Source: Candidatus Buchananbacteria bacterium CG10_big_fil_rev_8_21_14_0_10_33_19
GTDB taxonomy: Bacteria > Patescibacteriota > Patescibacteriia > 2-01-FULL-39-33
NCBI GenBank assembly: GCA_002773855.1
Contig: PEZY01000005.1
Span: 72,237 to 122,531 of the forward strand
Length of the DNA: 50,295 nt
Reading direction: 5' to 3'
Part shown: positions 28,789-39,600 of the stretch, one piece after another
Layout of the letters: the number at the start of each line of letters is the position of its first letter
Position numbering within the stretch: the first letter of the stretch is position 1
Made by a program: the position numbers and the translations under genes
The notes under the pieces: model-generated
What the model saw: only the letters and a program-made list of their open reading frames with translations
Told to the model about the DNA's origin: nothing
The model's database searches: none

Positions 28789-29388
28789 TTATTTGATCAT
28801 ATCTTCAATCAAAGCCTCGAATTCTACTTTCTCAGCCGCTAAATCTTGCTTTTGTTCATAACCATTACCAATCCGAGAATACTTACAACCAAAAACGAAA
28901 GTTGGAATAGAACCACCTGGGTTAAATTCTTTGTAAATTGCTAAATCCTTTGCTGGCACGACAGATTCTTTTTGAGCAGTTAAGGTATTATCATTTGTGT
29001 CTACTTCCCAATGATAAGCTACGATTTTACCTTCAGCTACATATTTACTAACCACTTCATCAAAAGTATCTTTGATCCATTGGCAATGAGGACACCAAGT
29101 CGTCGAAAATAAATAAACCACTGGTTTACCATCTTCGGTACATATTTCAGCTTCAGACTTTTCTGAAAAAGTAGTCACACCCGGCACATTAGCCTGATTT
29201 TGAGCTACTGGTTGTTGCTGATTATTATCACCAGTTACCACATTTTGTTGCCCAGCCACACTAGGAGTGTTACCACTCTTACCACTTAGAAACACTACAC
29301 CCAAAATTATTAAACCAATAACACTAATAGAAGCTATACCGCCAAAAAGGCCTAAGAGAAATTGTTGGTTTTTAACACCTTCACTCAT
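28789..29388 (-). CDS. Membrane-anchored thioredoxin-fold protein
   Basis: Single TM then VVYLFSTTWCPHCQWIKDTFDEV (CPHC) and SIPTFVFGC. Confidence 0.85.
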   Translation of the reverse strand: MSEGVKNQQFLLGLFGGIASISVIGLIILGVVFLSGKSGNTPSVAGQQNVVTGDNNQQQPVAQNQANVPGVTTFSEKSEAEICTEDGKPVVYLFSTTWCPHCQWIKDTFDEVVSKYVAEGKIVAYHWEVDTNDNTLTAQKESVVPAKDLAIYKEFNPGGSIPTFVFGCKYSRIGNGYEQKQDLAAEKVEFEALIEDMIK

Positions 29389-29422
29389 ATTTTTTTAAAA
29401 TTATTTATTATCTTTAAATTTA

Positions 29423-30883
29423 TTATTTTATGTCTGGCTTTTTATTGTGCCAGCTGGTTACTTGTTGATACTGATAACCGGCTCGCAAAATAGTTTTTTC
29501 ATCAAAACGTTTACCCAGCAATTGAATACCAACTGGCAAACCACCAGCAAATCCAGCTGGCAAGGACAAACCACAAATACCGGCTAACGAGGCTGGAATA
29601 GTAAATATGTCAGCCAAATAATCCTTCAGTGGATTATTAGTATTCTCCCCCAACTTCCAAGCTGGCGTTGGCGACACTGGTGTCAGTATAACATCAATAT
29701 CCTCAAATGTCTTGTCAAAATCTTGTTTAACCAAAGTTCTAACTTGCATAGCCTTTTTGTAATAAGCATCATAATAGCCAGACGACAAGGCATAAGTGCC
29801 AATCATTATTCGTCTTTTTACCTCAGCACCAAAGCCACTGGTCTTAGTATCTAAATAAAGATCTAACAACTCCCTACTATCACGCTTAGACAAGCCATAC
29901 CTAATACCATCATATCTAGCCATATTAGAACTCACCTCACTGGGACAAATAATATAATAAGCCGCGACTGCTAAATCCGTATGTGGCAAACTAACATCAA
30001 TCACTTCAGCACCCATCTCTTCAAACTTTTTGGCTGCTGACAAGATAATATTTCTAACTTCTTCATCAACCCCTTCAATAAAATATTCTTTGGGCAAGCC
30101 AATCCTTAAACCTTTAATATCTTTTTTAATCTCTTGTAAATAATCATCCACTTTTTCTGCCGGAGTAGTCGAATCTTTTTCATCACGCCCAGCTATCTGC
30201 TGTAAAATAAAAGCCGCATCTTCCACATTTTTAGTAATTGGACCAATAGTGTCCAGTGATGAGGTCATAGCCATTACTCCATATCTAGAAACTCGGCCAT
30301 AAGTTGGTTTTAGTCCAGTAGCGTTACAAAACGACGCTGGCTGACGAATAGATCCGCCAGTATCTGTGCCCAATGAATAAGCACACATATCAGCTGCTAC
30401 GGCTGCCGCACTACCACTCGAACTACCACCTGGCACTCGACTAATATCCCACGGATTATGAGTGGGGAAAAATCCAGAATTTTCACCAGAACCACCCATC
30501 GCAAATTCATCCAAATTAGTCTTACCAATAATAACTCCCTTAGACTCTCTGATGGTTTTAACCACTGAAGCATCATAGGGTGGGACATAATTCTCTAAAA
30601 TTTTAGAAGCGCCGGTTGATTTAATACCTTTAGTGCAAAAAAGATCTTTTATAGCTACTGGAATACCAGCTAGTGGCGACAATGATTCATTGTGTTTGAT
30701 TTTTGCATCCACTAATTTAGCCTGAGACAATGCTTCAGTTTCATTTAAAGTAATAAAAGCACCAACTTTAGAATCAAAAGATTTTATTTGTTCTAAATAT
30801 TTTTTCGTTATTTCCTCACTAGAAAATTTCTTATCTCGTAAGCCTTCAAATGTTTCTAGAGCGGTTAATTTATTTAAATCCAT
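29423..30883 (-). CDS. gatA: Asp-tRNA(Asn)/Glu-tRNA(Gln) amidotransferase subunit A
   Basis: Amidase signature GGSSSGSAAAVAADMCAYSLGTDTGGSIRQPASFC. Confidence 0.97.
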   Translation of the reverse strand: MDLNKLTALETFEGLRDKKFSSEEITKKYLEQIKSFDSKVGAFITLNETEALSQAKLVDAKIKHNESLSPLAGIPVAIKDLFCTKGIKSTGASKILENYVPPYDASVVKTIRESKGVIIGKTNLDEFAMGGSGENSGFFPTHNPWDISRVPGGSSSGSAAAVAADMCAYSLGTDTGGSIRQPASFCNATGLKPTYGRVSRYGVMAMTSSLDTIGPITKNVEDAAFILQQIAGRDEKDSTTPAEKVDDYLQEIKKDIKGLRIGLPKEYFIEGVDEEVRNIILSAAKKFEEMGAEVIDVSLPHTDLAVAAYYIICPSEVSSNMARYDGIRYGLSKRDSRELLDLYLDTKTSGFGAEVKRRIMIGTYALSSGYYDAYYKKAMQVRTLVKQDFDKTFEDIDVILTPVSPTPAWKLGENTNNPLKDYLADIFTIPASLAGICGLSLPAGFAGGLPVGIQLLGKRFDEKTILRAGYQYQQVTSWHNKKPDIK

Positions 30884-30894
30884 AAAAGTTTTAG

Positions 30895-31179
30895 TTATAA
30901 AATCTTTGGCACCTTAACGTAACCATTGCTATTTTCTGGAGCAGAGCCAACTAACTCATTACTAATACCAGATTCTTGTATTTCATCATCTCGCATAACA
31001 TTAACCAAACCAGTAACTTGAGACGTTTCTTCTACGCCATCGGTATTAATGGTTTGTAATTTTTCAACATAATCCAAAATATCAGACAACTGCTGACTGT
31101 ATAAATTAGCATCTTGATCGGTTAAATTTAACCTAGCCAATTTAGCAATATGTTCTACTTCTGCTTTAGATAATTTCAT
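30895..31179 (-). CDS. gatC: Asp-tRNA(Asn)/Glu-tRNA(Gln) amidotransferase subunit C
   Basis: VEHIAKLARLNLTDQDANLYSQQLSDILDYVEKL...MRDDE. Confidence 0.95.
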   Translation of the reverse strand: MKLSKAEVEHIAKLARLNLTDQDANLYSQQLSDILDYVEKLQTINTDGVEETSQVTGLVNVMRDDEIQESGISNELVGSAPENSNGYVKVPKIL

Positions 31180-31246
31180 GAAATTTATAGTTAATAACTA
31201 AAAAGATTCTATCATTTATGACATTTTTTGGCAATATCTCAAATAA

Positions 31247-34149
<2,903 letters not shown>

Positions 34150-34151
34150 AA

Positions 34152-34760
34152 TTATCTTTTATAAACTCGACTAGAAATTGTAGTCTGAATAAATATTTCC
34201 TTTTCAAATTTGGGATTAATATTTTGATTTTTTAATTTTAAAAATATTACCACTCGAGGTTGTTTGTTGGTCGCTGGGTTAGTGTTATAAATATCTTCTA
34301 AGTTTGGGATGATATAAAACTTAACATCAGTTACCGCTACGTCATCAGCATTCAAATTGGCCGCTTGGCCATTGACAATATATTCCAAATTATTACCACT
34401 AGCTGATTTAACAATCGAAGTCTCATTACCAAGCTCATCTTTTAGAAAATCAATTCTATCCTGTGGCTGGACCGCCTCCACTGGATATTTTATTTGCCGA
34501 GCTCTTATTTCTCTGGCTATTTTTTCGACAATATAGCGACCGTCATTTTGTAATCGTTGATAGCTAGCAGTGTGCTGATGTAAGCTACTAGCATTAAGAT
34601 AAACCGCAGAGATAATAACTGAGGCAATAGAAAAAATACCAATAGCAATGACTACTTCAGCGAGACTGAAACCAAAACATAAAACATCTAACGTGTAACG
34701 TCTAACATTTTTTCTATTATTTTTTGATAATGCTCCAAAGCATTTTACCAACTTTATCAT
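34152..34760 (-). CDS. Prepilin-like (type IV minor pilin) protein with unusual long leader
   Basis: Prepilin motif CFG/FSLAEVVIAIGIFSIASVI preceded by an element-derived leader. Confidence 0.8.
   Translation of the reverse strand: MIKLVKCFGALSKNNRKNVRRYTLDVLCFGFSLAEVVIAIGIFSIASVIISAVYLNASSLHQHTASYQRLQNDGRYIVEKIAREIRARQIKYPVEAVQPQDRIDFLKDELGNETSIVKSASGNNLEYIVNGQAANLNADDVAVTDVKFYIIPNLEDIYNTNPATNKQPRVVIFLKLKNQNINPKFEKEIFIQTTISSRVYKR
34678..34708 (-). repeat. 7-bp tandem array (a), downstream of S23 gene
   Basis: + strand AAAACAT CTAACGT GTAACGT CTAACAT; minus-strand units fit AYGTTAN. Confidence 0.85.
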
Positions 34761-35064
34761 TTAATTTAAGTATTTCTTTATAATCTATTTCTTTTATTAA
34801 ACCTTGTTCATAAGAAAAATATAATAAATATTTTGACTCCTTCAATGAACCATAAGATATTTCTAAAAAATTTATATAGACTTTACAATTTACACCTTTT
34901 CTTCTAGCATAGCCCTCTATATAATTTAAGATAACCGACATAGAAGATCTTCTAATCTGAGAAGTAATGCCATACAATTCATCTTTAGGAAAACTTTTTG
35001 TAATATTATAAATCATTTTTACATACTTGTGCATTGTTATCTTTAAATCATCATGAAAATTCAT
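34717..35064 (-). CDS. S23/four-helix bundle protein (23S rRNA intervening-sequence protein family)
   Basis: KMIYNITKSFPKDELYGITSQIRRSSMSVILNYIEGYARR...FLEISYGSLKESKYLL matches the S23/IVP family pattern. Confidence 0.9.
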   Translation of the reverse strand: MNFHDDLKITMHKYVKMIYNITKSFPKDELYGITSQIRRSSMSVILNYIEGYARRKGVNCKVYINFLEISYGSLKESKYLLYFSYEQGLIKEIDYKEILKLNDKVGKMLWSIIKK

Positions 35065-35070
35065 ACTACT

Positions 35071-35098
35071 ACGTTTTATGTTATAAGTTAAACGTTAC
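35071..35098 (+). repeat. 7-bp tandem array (b), upstream of S23 gene
   Basis: + strand ACGTTTT ATGTTAT AAGTTAA ACGTTAC. Confidence 0.85.
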
Positions 35099-35105
35099 AT
35101 ATAAT

Positions 35106-35759
35106 TTATTTCCAATTAAAAATTCTTTCTTGAACTGATATATTTCTATTTTGACCAACTAAAGTCCAAGAAACTGCTGATTTAACATCAATACCAACTT
35201 TCAATTCTGAAGCTAAGCAACTAGAACTCTTAACTGTAAAATCAACATTAAAATCATCACACTGTAAATCATTATTAGCATCACTACAACAAATATTTTG
35301 AGTTTCAATTAAACGATGATAAGTGGTTGGCTGTCCAGAATTATCATGACTATACAAGCCAGTAATCGGATCACTATAAATAGTTGTAGCACCATCGTTT
35401 AAATTATCGGCAGCCAAGTAGTCTAATAACACATTTTCAGAAAATGGATTGACAATTATGCCACTACCGTCGCCATCTAAACCACTATCCCAATAACACG
35501 GATCATAAGTCACGCTATTGTGAAAACAGCTATCGTTATTTTCTATAGCCAACCAATTAGAATCTCTAATATTTTTTACAATTTCTACCCCTTCTCTGGC
35601 CAAATTAATAGATAATATCCTAGCTCCAGCCTCTTGTTCACCATTAAAATTAGAAATAAAAAGACCCCAGACACTAAAAAGACCAACTGTAATAACACCA
35701 ATCGCCACTACTAATTCCAGCAGTCCCTGACCCTTTTGATTTTTAATATCAAAATCCAT
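35106..35759 (-). CDS. Prepilin-like protein (PilV-type)
   Basis: QKGQGLLELVVAIGVITVGLFSVWGLFISNFNGEQEAGARILSINLAREGVEIVKNIRDSNW. Confidence 0.8.
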   Translation of the reverse strand: MDFDIKNQKGQGLLELVVAIGVITVGLFSVWGLFISNFNGEQEAGARILSINLAREGVEIVKNIRDSNWLAIENNDSCFHNSVTYDPCYWDSGLDGDGSGIIVNPFSENVLLDYLAADNLNDGATTIYSDPITGLYSHDNSGQPTTYHRLIETQNICCSDANNDLQCDDFNVDFTVKSSSCLASELKVGIDVKSAVSWTLVGQNRNISVQERIFNWK

Positions 35760-35771
35760 TAATTACAAATT

Positions 35772-36344
35772 TTAATTATTTAAAATATCCATTCGACCAG
35801 AAATGCTATTAACTCTAATATTTTTAGAGACGCTCAAATCATCGGCGTGTTTCAAATTAATCAACACTTCATTACTAGCAACCAGTAAATCATCCAGATA
35901 CATTTTAATATCACTCCGTGGTGGTGTTATTTCTATAATCAAATTATTACCTGACATATCAACTATAGTTTTTTCTAATTGCACAGTGGCTATATCAATA
36001 ATAGCATTGACGCTATTTTTGGCTTTTAATGAATATGAACAGTTAACTGAACATTTATCTATCTCAAAAATATATGACACTGGTACTTGTCCGGCTACCA
36101 CTTTACCAGACAAAGATGAAGTTTGCATTTGTTTAATACCATCCAAAATTAGTCTTGATTCATTATCCATATACCGAGCTTTTTCATTGCCTCTAAAATT
36201 TACCACCGTTAAAGTTGAAAATATCCCAACAATAGCAATGACAATTATCATTTCGGCTAAAGTAAAGCCATTTTCAGATAGCGCAAAACGCCTAACGTAT
36301 AACGGTTTATTTCTTTTTAAGAGTAGTCTAACTAATTTTATCAT
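35772..36344 (-). CDS. Prepilin-like (GspH/pseudopilin) protein with unusual long leader
   Basis: ENG/FTLAEMIIVIAIVGIFSTLTVVNFRG. Confidence 0.8.
   Translation of the reverse strand: MIKLVRLLLKRNKPLYVRRFALSENGFTLAEMIIVIAIVGIFSTLTVVNFRGNEKARYMDNESRLILDGIKQMQTSSLSGKVVAGQVPVSYIFEIDKCSVNCSYSLKAKNSVNAIIDIATVQLEKTIVDMSGNNLIIEITPPRSDIKMYLDDLLVASNEVLINLKHADDLSVSKNIRVNSISGRMDILNN
36285..36305 (-). repeat. 7-bp tandem array (c)
   Basis: + strand AAAACGC CTAACGT ATAACGG; minus-strand units fit NYGTTAN. Confidence 0.8.
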
Positions 36345-36354
36345 TAAATTTAAA
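36307..36354 (-). pseudogene. Putative S23 3'-end remnant between arrays (c) and (d)
   Basis: + strand aattttatcattaaatttaaa vs S23 gene aactttatcatttaatttaag (18/21 by eye); frame reads FKFNDKIS*TTLKKK* vs S23 C-terminus LKLNDKVGKMLWSIIKK*. Confidence 0.5.
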
Positions 36355-36369
36355 TTAAATTAACAAAAT

Positions 36370-36397
36370 ATGTTATATGTTATGCGTTACGTATTAC
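36370..36397 (+). repeat. 7-bp tandem array (d)
   Basis: + strand ATGTTAT ATGTTAT GCGTTAC GTATTAC. Confidence 0.85.
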
Positions 36398-37176
36398 ATT
36401 AAACTTAAATACCAATTCACAACCACATCTCCCCAAAGTATCGCCACCAATGTCCCGACGGCCAAAAAAGTGCCGAAAGGAATTTGAGATTTAAATTTTT
36501 TTGTTCCCCAAATTAACAAGAATATAGACACCATCGAACCAATAATATAAGAAAAAAACAAAGCCACTACTACAGACTTAGCTCCCAACATCAAGCCCAT
36601 CAAAGCTCCCATCCGTAAATCACCACCACCTATCCATTTACCAGCTGATATTAAAAACTGTACAACAAAAAACCCTAAGCCAATCACCAGTCCAACTAAC
36701 AAACTAATCCAGCTAAAGCCCAAGGTCAAATTAAACAAGAAAGCTATTAGCATGGCCGGTATAGTAATCCTATCTAATATTAAATACCATTTTAAATCAT
36801 AAACAAAAATAATTATCAAAAAACTAACAAAAACCAAATTTCTTAACCATAAAAGCCAGATATCAGAATTATAAAAAAGATTGTCAAAACTCAACATGCC
36901 AATAATATTATAAGTAACTAACACAAATAATAAACCAGTTACTATTTCCATTACTGGATATTGCCATGATATTTTTTTCTGACAATAACGACATTTACCC
37001 AATTGAATAATAAAACTAAGTAATGGTATTAAATCAATTGGCATTAAGATATGATGACAATGCGGACAATTAGAACGAGACCTAACAATATCAGTGCTGC
37101 TATGCATTCTAATAACAACCACATTCAAAAAACTGCCGATTATCAAACCCAAAATAAATATAAAAATATAAAACAC
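36394..37176 (-). CDS. pilD: Prepilin peptidase
   Basis: FILGLIIGSFLNVVVIR, CPHC...CRYC pairs, GGGDLRMGALMGLMLG. Confidence 0.95.
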   Translation of the reverse strand: MFYIFIFILGLIIGSFLNVVVIRMHSSTDIVRSRSNCPHCHHILMPIDLIPLLSFIIQLGKCRYCQKKISWQYPVMEIVTGLLFVLVTYNIIGMLSFDNLFYNSDIWLLWLRNLVFVSFLIIIFVYDLKWYLILDRITIPAMLIAFLFNLTLGFSWISLLVGLVIGLGFFVVQFLISAGKWIGGGDLRMGALMGLMLGAKSVVVALFFSYIIGSMVSIFLLIWGTKKFKSQIPFGTFLAVGTLVAILWGDVVVNWYLSLM

Positions 37177-37213
37177 GGGATAATTTTTAATTTCTAATTT
37201 TTAATTTTCAAAT

Positions 37214-37621
37214 TTATCTATCCAACCCCTCATTGGTTAGCGCATACTTACCACTAGTAAGTCCCAACAAGCCTGACTCTAAATAAAATTCTACTCTAAA
37301 ATTATCATCAGTCATTTGTGTTAAAACATATCGTAAACTATCAGTATTGACCGGATCAATAAGCGTTGAAACATTTGGTGATTGACCGCTACGACCAGTA
37401 CAAAAGTTTATTAGCATACCTTCGCTGCATTCTGGTATTTTATAAGTATTAAACTTCAAAAAATAAATATTCATTTCTGATTCTAAAATCCGCATATCGC
37501 CAAGTCGTTGATAATCCTTTATTCTAATTGAGTTATAAATAAACCACCAAACCAGCAATGAAACGGCAGTTATTAGTAAAACAACATAAATAATTATTTT
37601 TATATTCTGTTTTTGAGTCAT
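37214..37621 (-). CDS. Pseudopilin-like protein lacking a recognisable prepilin cleavage motif
   Basis: N-terminal TM then IRIKDYQRLGDMRILESEMNIYFLKFNTYKIP, resembling pilin helix/loop regions. Confidence 0.6.
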   Translation of the reverse strand: MTQKQNIKIIIYVVLLITAVSLLVWWFIYNSIRIKDYQRLGDMRILESEMNIYFLKFNTYKIPECSEGMLINFCTGRSGQSPNVSTLIDPVNTDSLRYVLTQMTDDNFRVEFYLESGLLGLTSGKYALTNEGLDR

Positions 37622-37654
37622 TTAAATCAATAATATTAGCTAATTTATAGTCAT

Positions 37655-37669
37655 ATTATACCACAAAAA
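37655..37669 (-). promoter_or_regulatory. Candidate extended -10 promoter (TTTTTGTGGTATAAT)
   Basis: Minus strand ttttgtggtataat upstream of 37214-37621. Confidence 0.5.
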
Positions 37670-37678
37670 TAACCATAA

Positions 37679-37708
37679 CAAAAATCCCCCATTGCTGGGG
37701 GATTTTAT
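37679..37708 (-). terminator. Intrinsic terminator after pilin
   Basis: aaaatccccc-attgct-gggggatttt. Confidence 0.85.
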
Positions 37709-37728
37709 ACTAAATTGCCAATAAAAAA

Positions 37729-38133
37729 TTATGGGCAAACAGTCTCAGTACCAGCTAAACTAGCAACTTCCTTAGCCTGACCAGTTGAATCGACGCAGAA
37801 ATCTACAGTTTCATCAGAACACAAACCAGCCCAAGCAACCCAAGCCGAATCATTAATGCCACCAACATTGATCTGATAGGTTGCGGAATCAGGACTACAG
37901 CTTGGAGGCAATAGATTGGAAATTTCAGTGTTAGTCATATCAAAACCAGTAAAAACACCTGAATCATACTGCACGGCAGCAAAAGTTCTGATTTGTGATA
38001 AGTCACTTTTGATTTGGGCATCACGAGCCTTATTTCTAGCGGTGTTTAAAGAAACCACAGCTAGCGAAGAAAGCATACCGATAATAGCAATAACCACCAA
38101 AAGTTCGATTAAAGTAAAACCTTTTTTATTCAT
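37729..38133 (-). CDS. Major type IV pilin-like prepilin
   Basis: MNKKG/FTLIELLVVIAIIGMLSSLAVVSLNTARNKARDAQIKSDLSQIRTFA. Confidence 0.93.
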   Translation of the reverse strand: MNKKGFTLIELLVVIAIIGMLSSLAVVSLNTARNKARDAQIKSDLSQIRTFAAVQYDSGVFTGFDMTNTEISNLLPPSCSPDSATYQINVGGINDSAWVAWAGLCSDETVDFCVDSTGQAKEVASLAGTETVCP

Positions 38134-38166
38134 AAAACTAAATTATTAATTTTTTATTGATTTTTG

Positions 38167-38223
38167 TCCACTCGAGTGGATGAAAACCTGAATTAAAAAC
38201 TATTTCTAATCCAAGGATTCTAG
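38167..38223 (-). promoter_or_regulatory. Inverted repeats in the pilin 5' leader
   Basis: Perfect palindrome TCCACTCGAGTGGA (38167-38180) and imperfect tctaatccaaggattctaga (about 38204-38223). Confidence 0.5.
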
Positions 38224-38274
38224 ACATTTTTTCGACCTTTTTTATTTATTAAACAATATCCACAATCTACTTAC

Positions 38275-38287
38275 AGTATACCACAAA
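38275..38287 (-). promoter_or_regulatory. Candidate extended -10 promoter (TTTGTGGTATACT) for pilin
   Basis: Minus strand tttgtggtatact about 140 nt upstream of the pilin ATG. Confidence 0.5.
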
Positions 38288-38378
38288 TTACCAAAACAAA
38301 AAAATACAAAAACATTTATTTTTTATAAATTTTTCTCAATCAAACATTCTAGTGATTTTTAGTTTTTTATGGTTTATT

Positions 38379-39590
38379 CTAAAAAGCGGCTGATAATTGC
38401 CAAATTGGCATAATAACTGCTGCCACAAAACCACCAACTACAATACCCAAGAAAATCATAATAATTGGCTCTATTAAAACTGATAAATTAGCCACGGAAT
38501 TATCAATTTCTCGACCATAAAACTCAGTTAATTTTTCCAACACTTCTTCTAATTTACCAGTTTCCTCACCAACACTTATCATTTGAGACACTAAAACCGG
38601 CACGTATCTGTTGGCTACAATACTATCTGCCAAAGAACTACCCTCATCAACATCAGAAATGGCTTGTTCTAACATTCGATCATATACGGTATTGCCAACC
38701 ACCCGTCGGACCACTCTTAAAGCTTTAGAAGCTGGTACACCACCCTTAAGTAGAGTATTTAAACTTCTAGTGATGCGCACCACATAAACATAGGTAGCAA
38801 TTTTACCAAAAACTGGTACTCGAATCTTAAACAAATCAAAAATTCTACGGCCACTGACAGTTTTATTAACAGTAAACCAAAAACCACCAAGCACTGATAA
38901 TATGCCAATCACAACTACATACCAATAATCCTTAAAAAAATCGGAAGTACCTAGTAGTATCCTGGTCATTAAAGGCAATTTGACCCCAGACTCTCTTAAC
39001 ATTTGAGTCATTTGTGGTACTACAAAAACCATTACCACAATACCCACAATAACTAATCCGGACAAAATAAAAGCTGGGTAGATCATTGCGCCCTTAACTT
39101 TTGATTGCAAATCATAATCCTTTTCTTGTTGATCCGCTAAATAACTCATCACCTCACTTAAACGACCAGAAGTTTCACCAGAACCCACAATATTAGTATA
39201 AAAATCACTAAAAACATTGGGATAAAGAGCCATAGCCTGAGACAGTTTAGCACCACCATCTACTTCATCGGCTATGCCAGAAATAATCGCCTTAAAATAT
39301 TTATTACCAGCCTGCTTGACCAATATTCTAAGTGCTTTAACAATTGGTAAATTAGCATCTATCATTACTGACAACTGTCTAAAAAATATAACTTTTTCTT
39401 TAGTTTTAATACGATTTAGAAAGCCCATCATTTGATTTTCAAAATCTTTGGCTGTTTGTTTTTTAATACTAATAACCGACAAACTTTTTTCTAAAAGCAA
39501 AGAAACAACTACATCTTCAGATATGGCATCTATTTCACCTTCAACTAATTGATTATTTAAATTTTTAGCTTTGTAAGAAAATAAGGACAT
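38379..39590 (-). CDS. pilC: Type IV pilus inner-membrane platform protein PilC
   Basis: VIFFRQLSVMIDANLPIVKALRIL...GETSGRLSEVMSYLADQQEKDY...SVGEETGKLEEVLEKL. Confidence 0.95.
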   Translation of the reverse strand: MSLFSYKAKNLNNQLVEGEIDAISEDVVVSLLLEKSLSVISIKKQTAKDFENQMMGFLNRIKTKEKVIFFRQLSVMIDANLPIVKALRILVKQAGNKYFKAIISGIADEVDGGAKLSQAMALYPNVFSDFYTNIVGSGETSGRLSEVMSYLADQQEKDYDLQSKVKGAMIYPAFILSGLVIVGIVVMVFVVPQMTQMLRESGVKLPLMTRILLGTSDFFKDYWYVVVIGILSVLGGFWFTVNKTVSGRRIFDLFKIRVPVFGKIATYVYVVRITRSLNTLLKGGVPASKALRVVRRVVGNTVYDRMLEQAISDVDEGSSLADSIVANRYVPVLVSQMISVGEETGKLEEVLEKLTEFYGREIDNSVANLSVLIEPIIMIFLGIVVGGFVAAVIMPIWQLSAAF

Positions 39591-39600
39591 GATTTTAAAT

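Noticed and set aside
34717-35064. A nearby 23S rRNA gene hosting the S23 gene
   Set aside because: No rRNA sequence seen; neighbours are pilus genes, so this S23 gene is not in an rRNA intervening sequence here.
35803-36363. 186-aa plus-strand ORF
   Set aside because: Antisense to a prepilin gene with clear family motifs; no family pattern of its own.
34678-36397. Heptamer arrays as a CRISPR array
   Set aside because: Units are 7 bp, contiguous and lack spacers; no cas genes are in the window.
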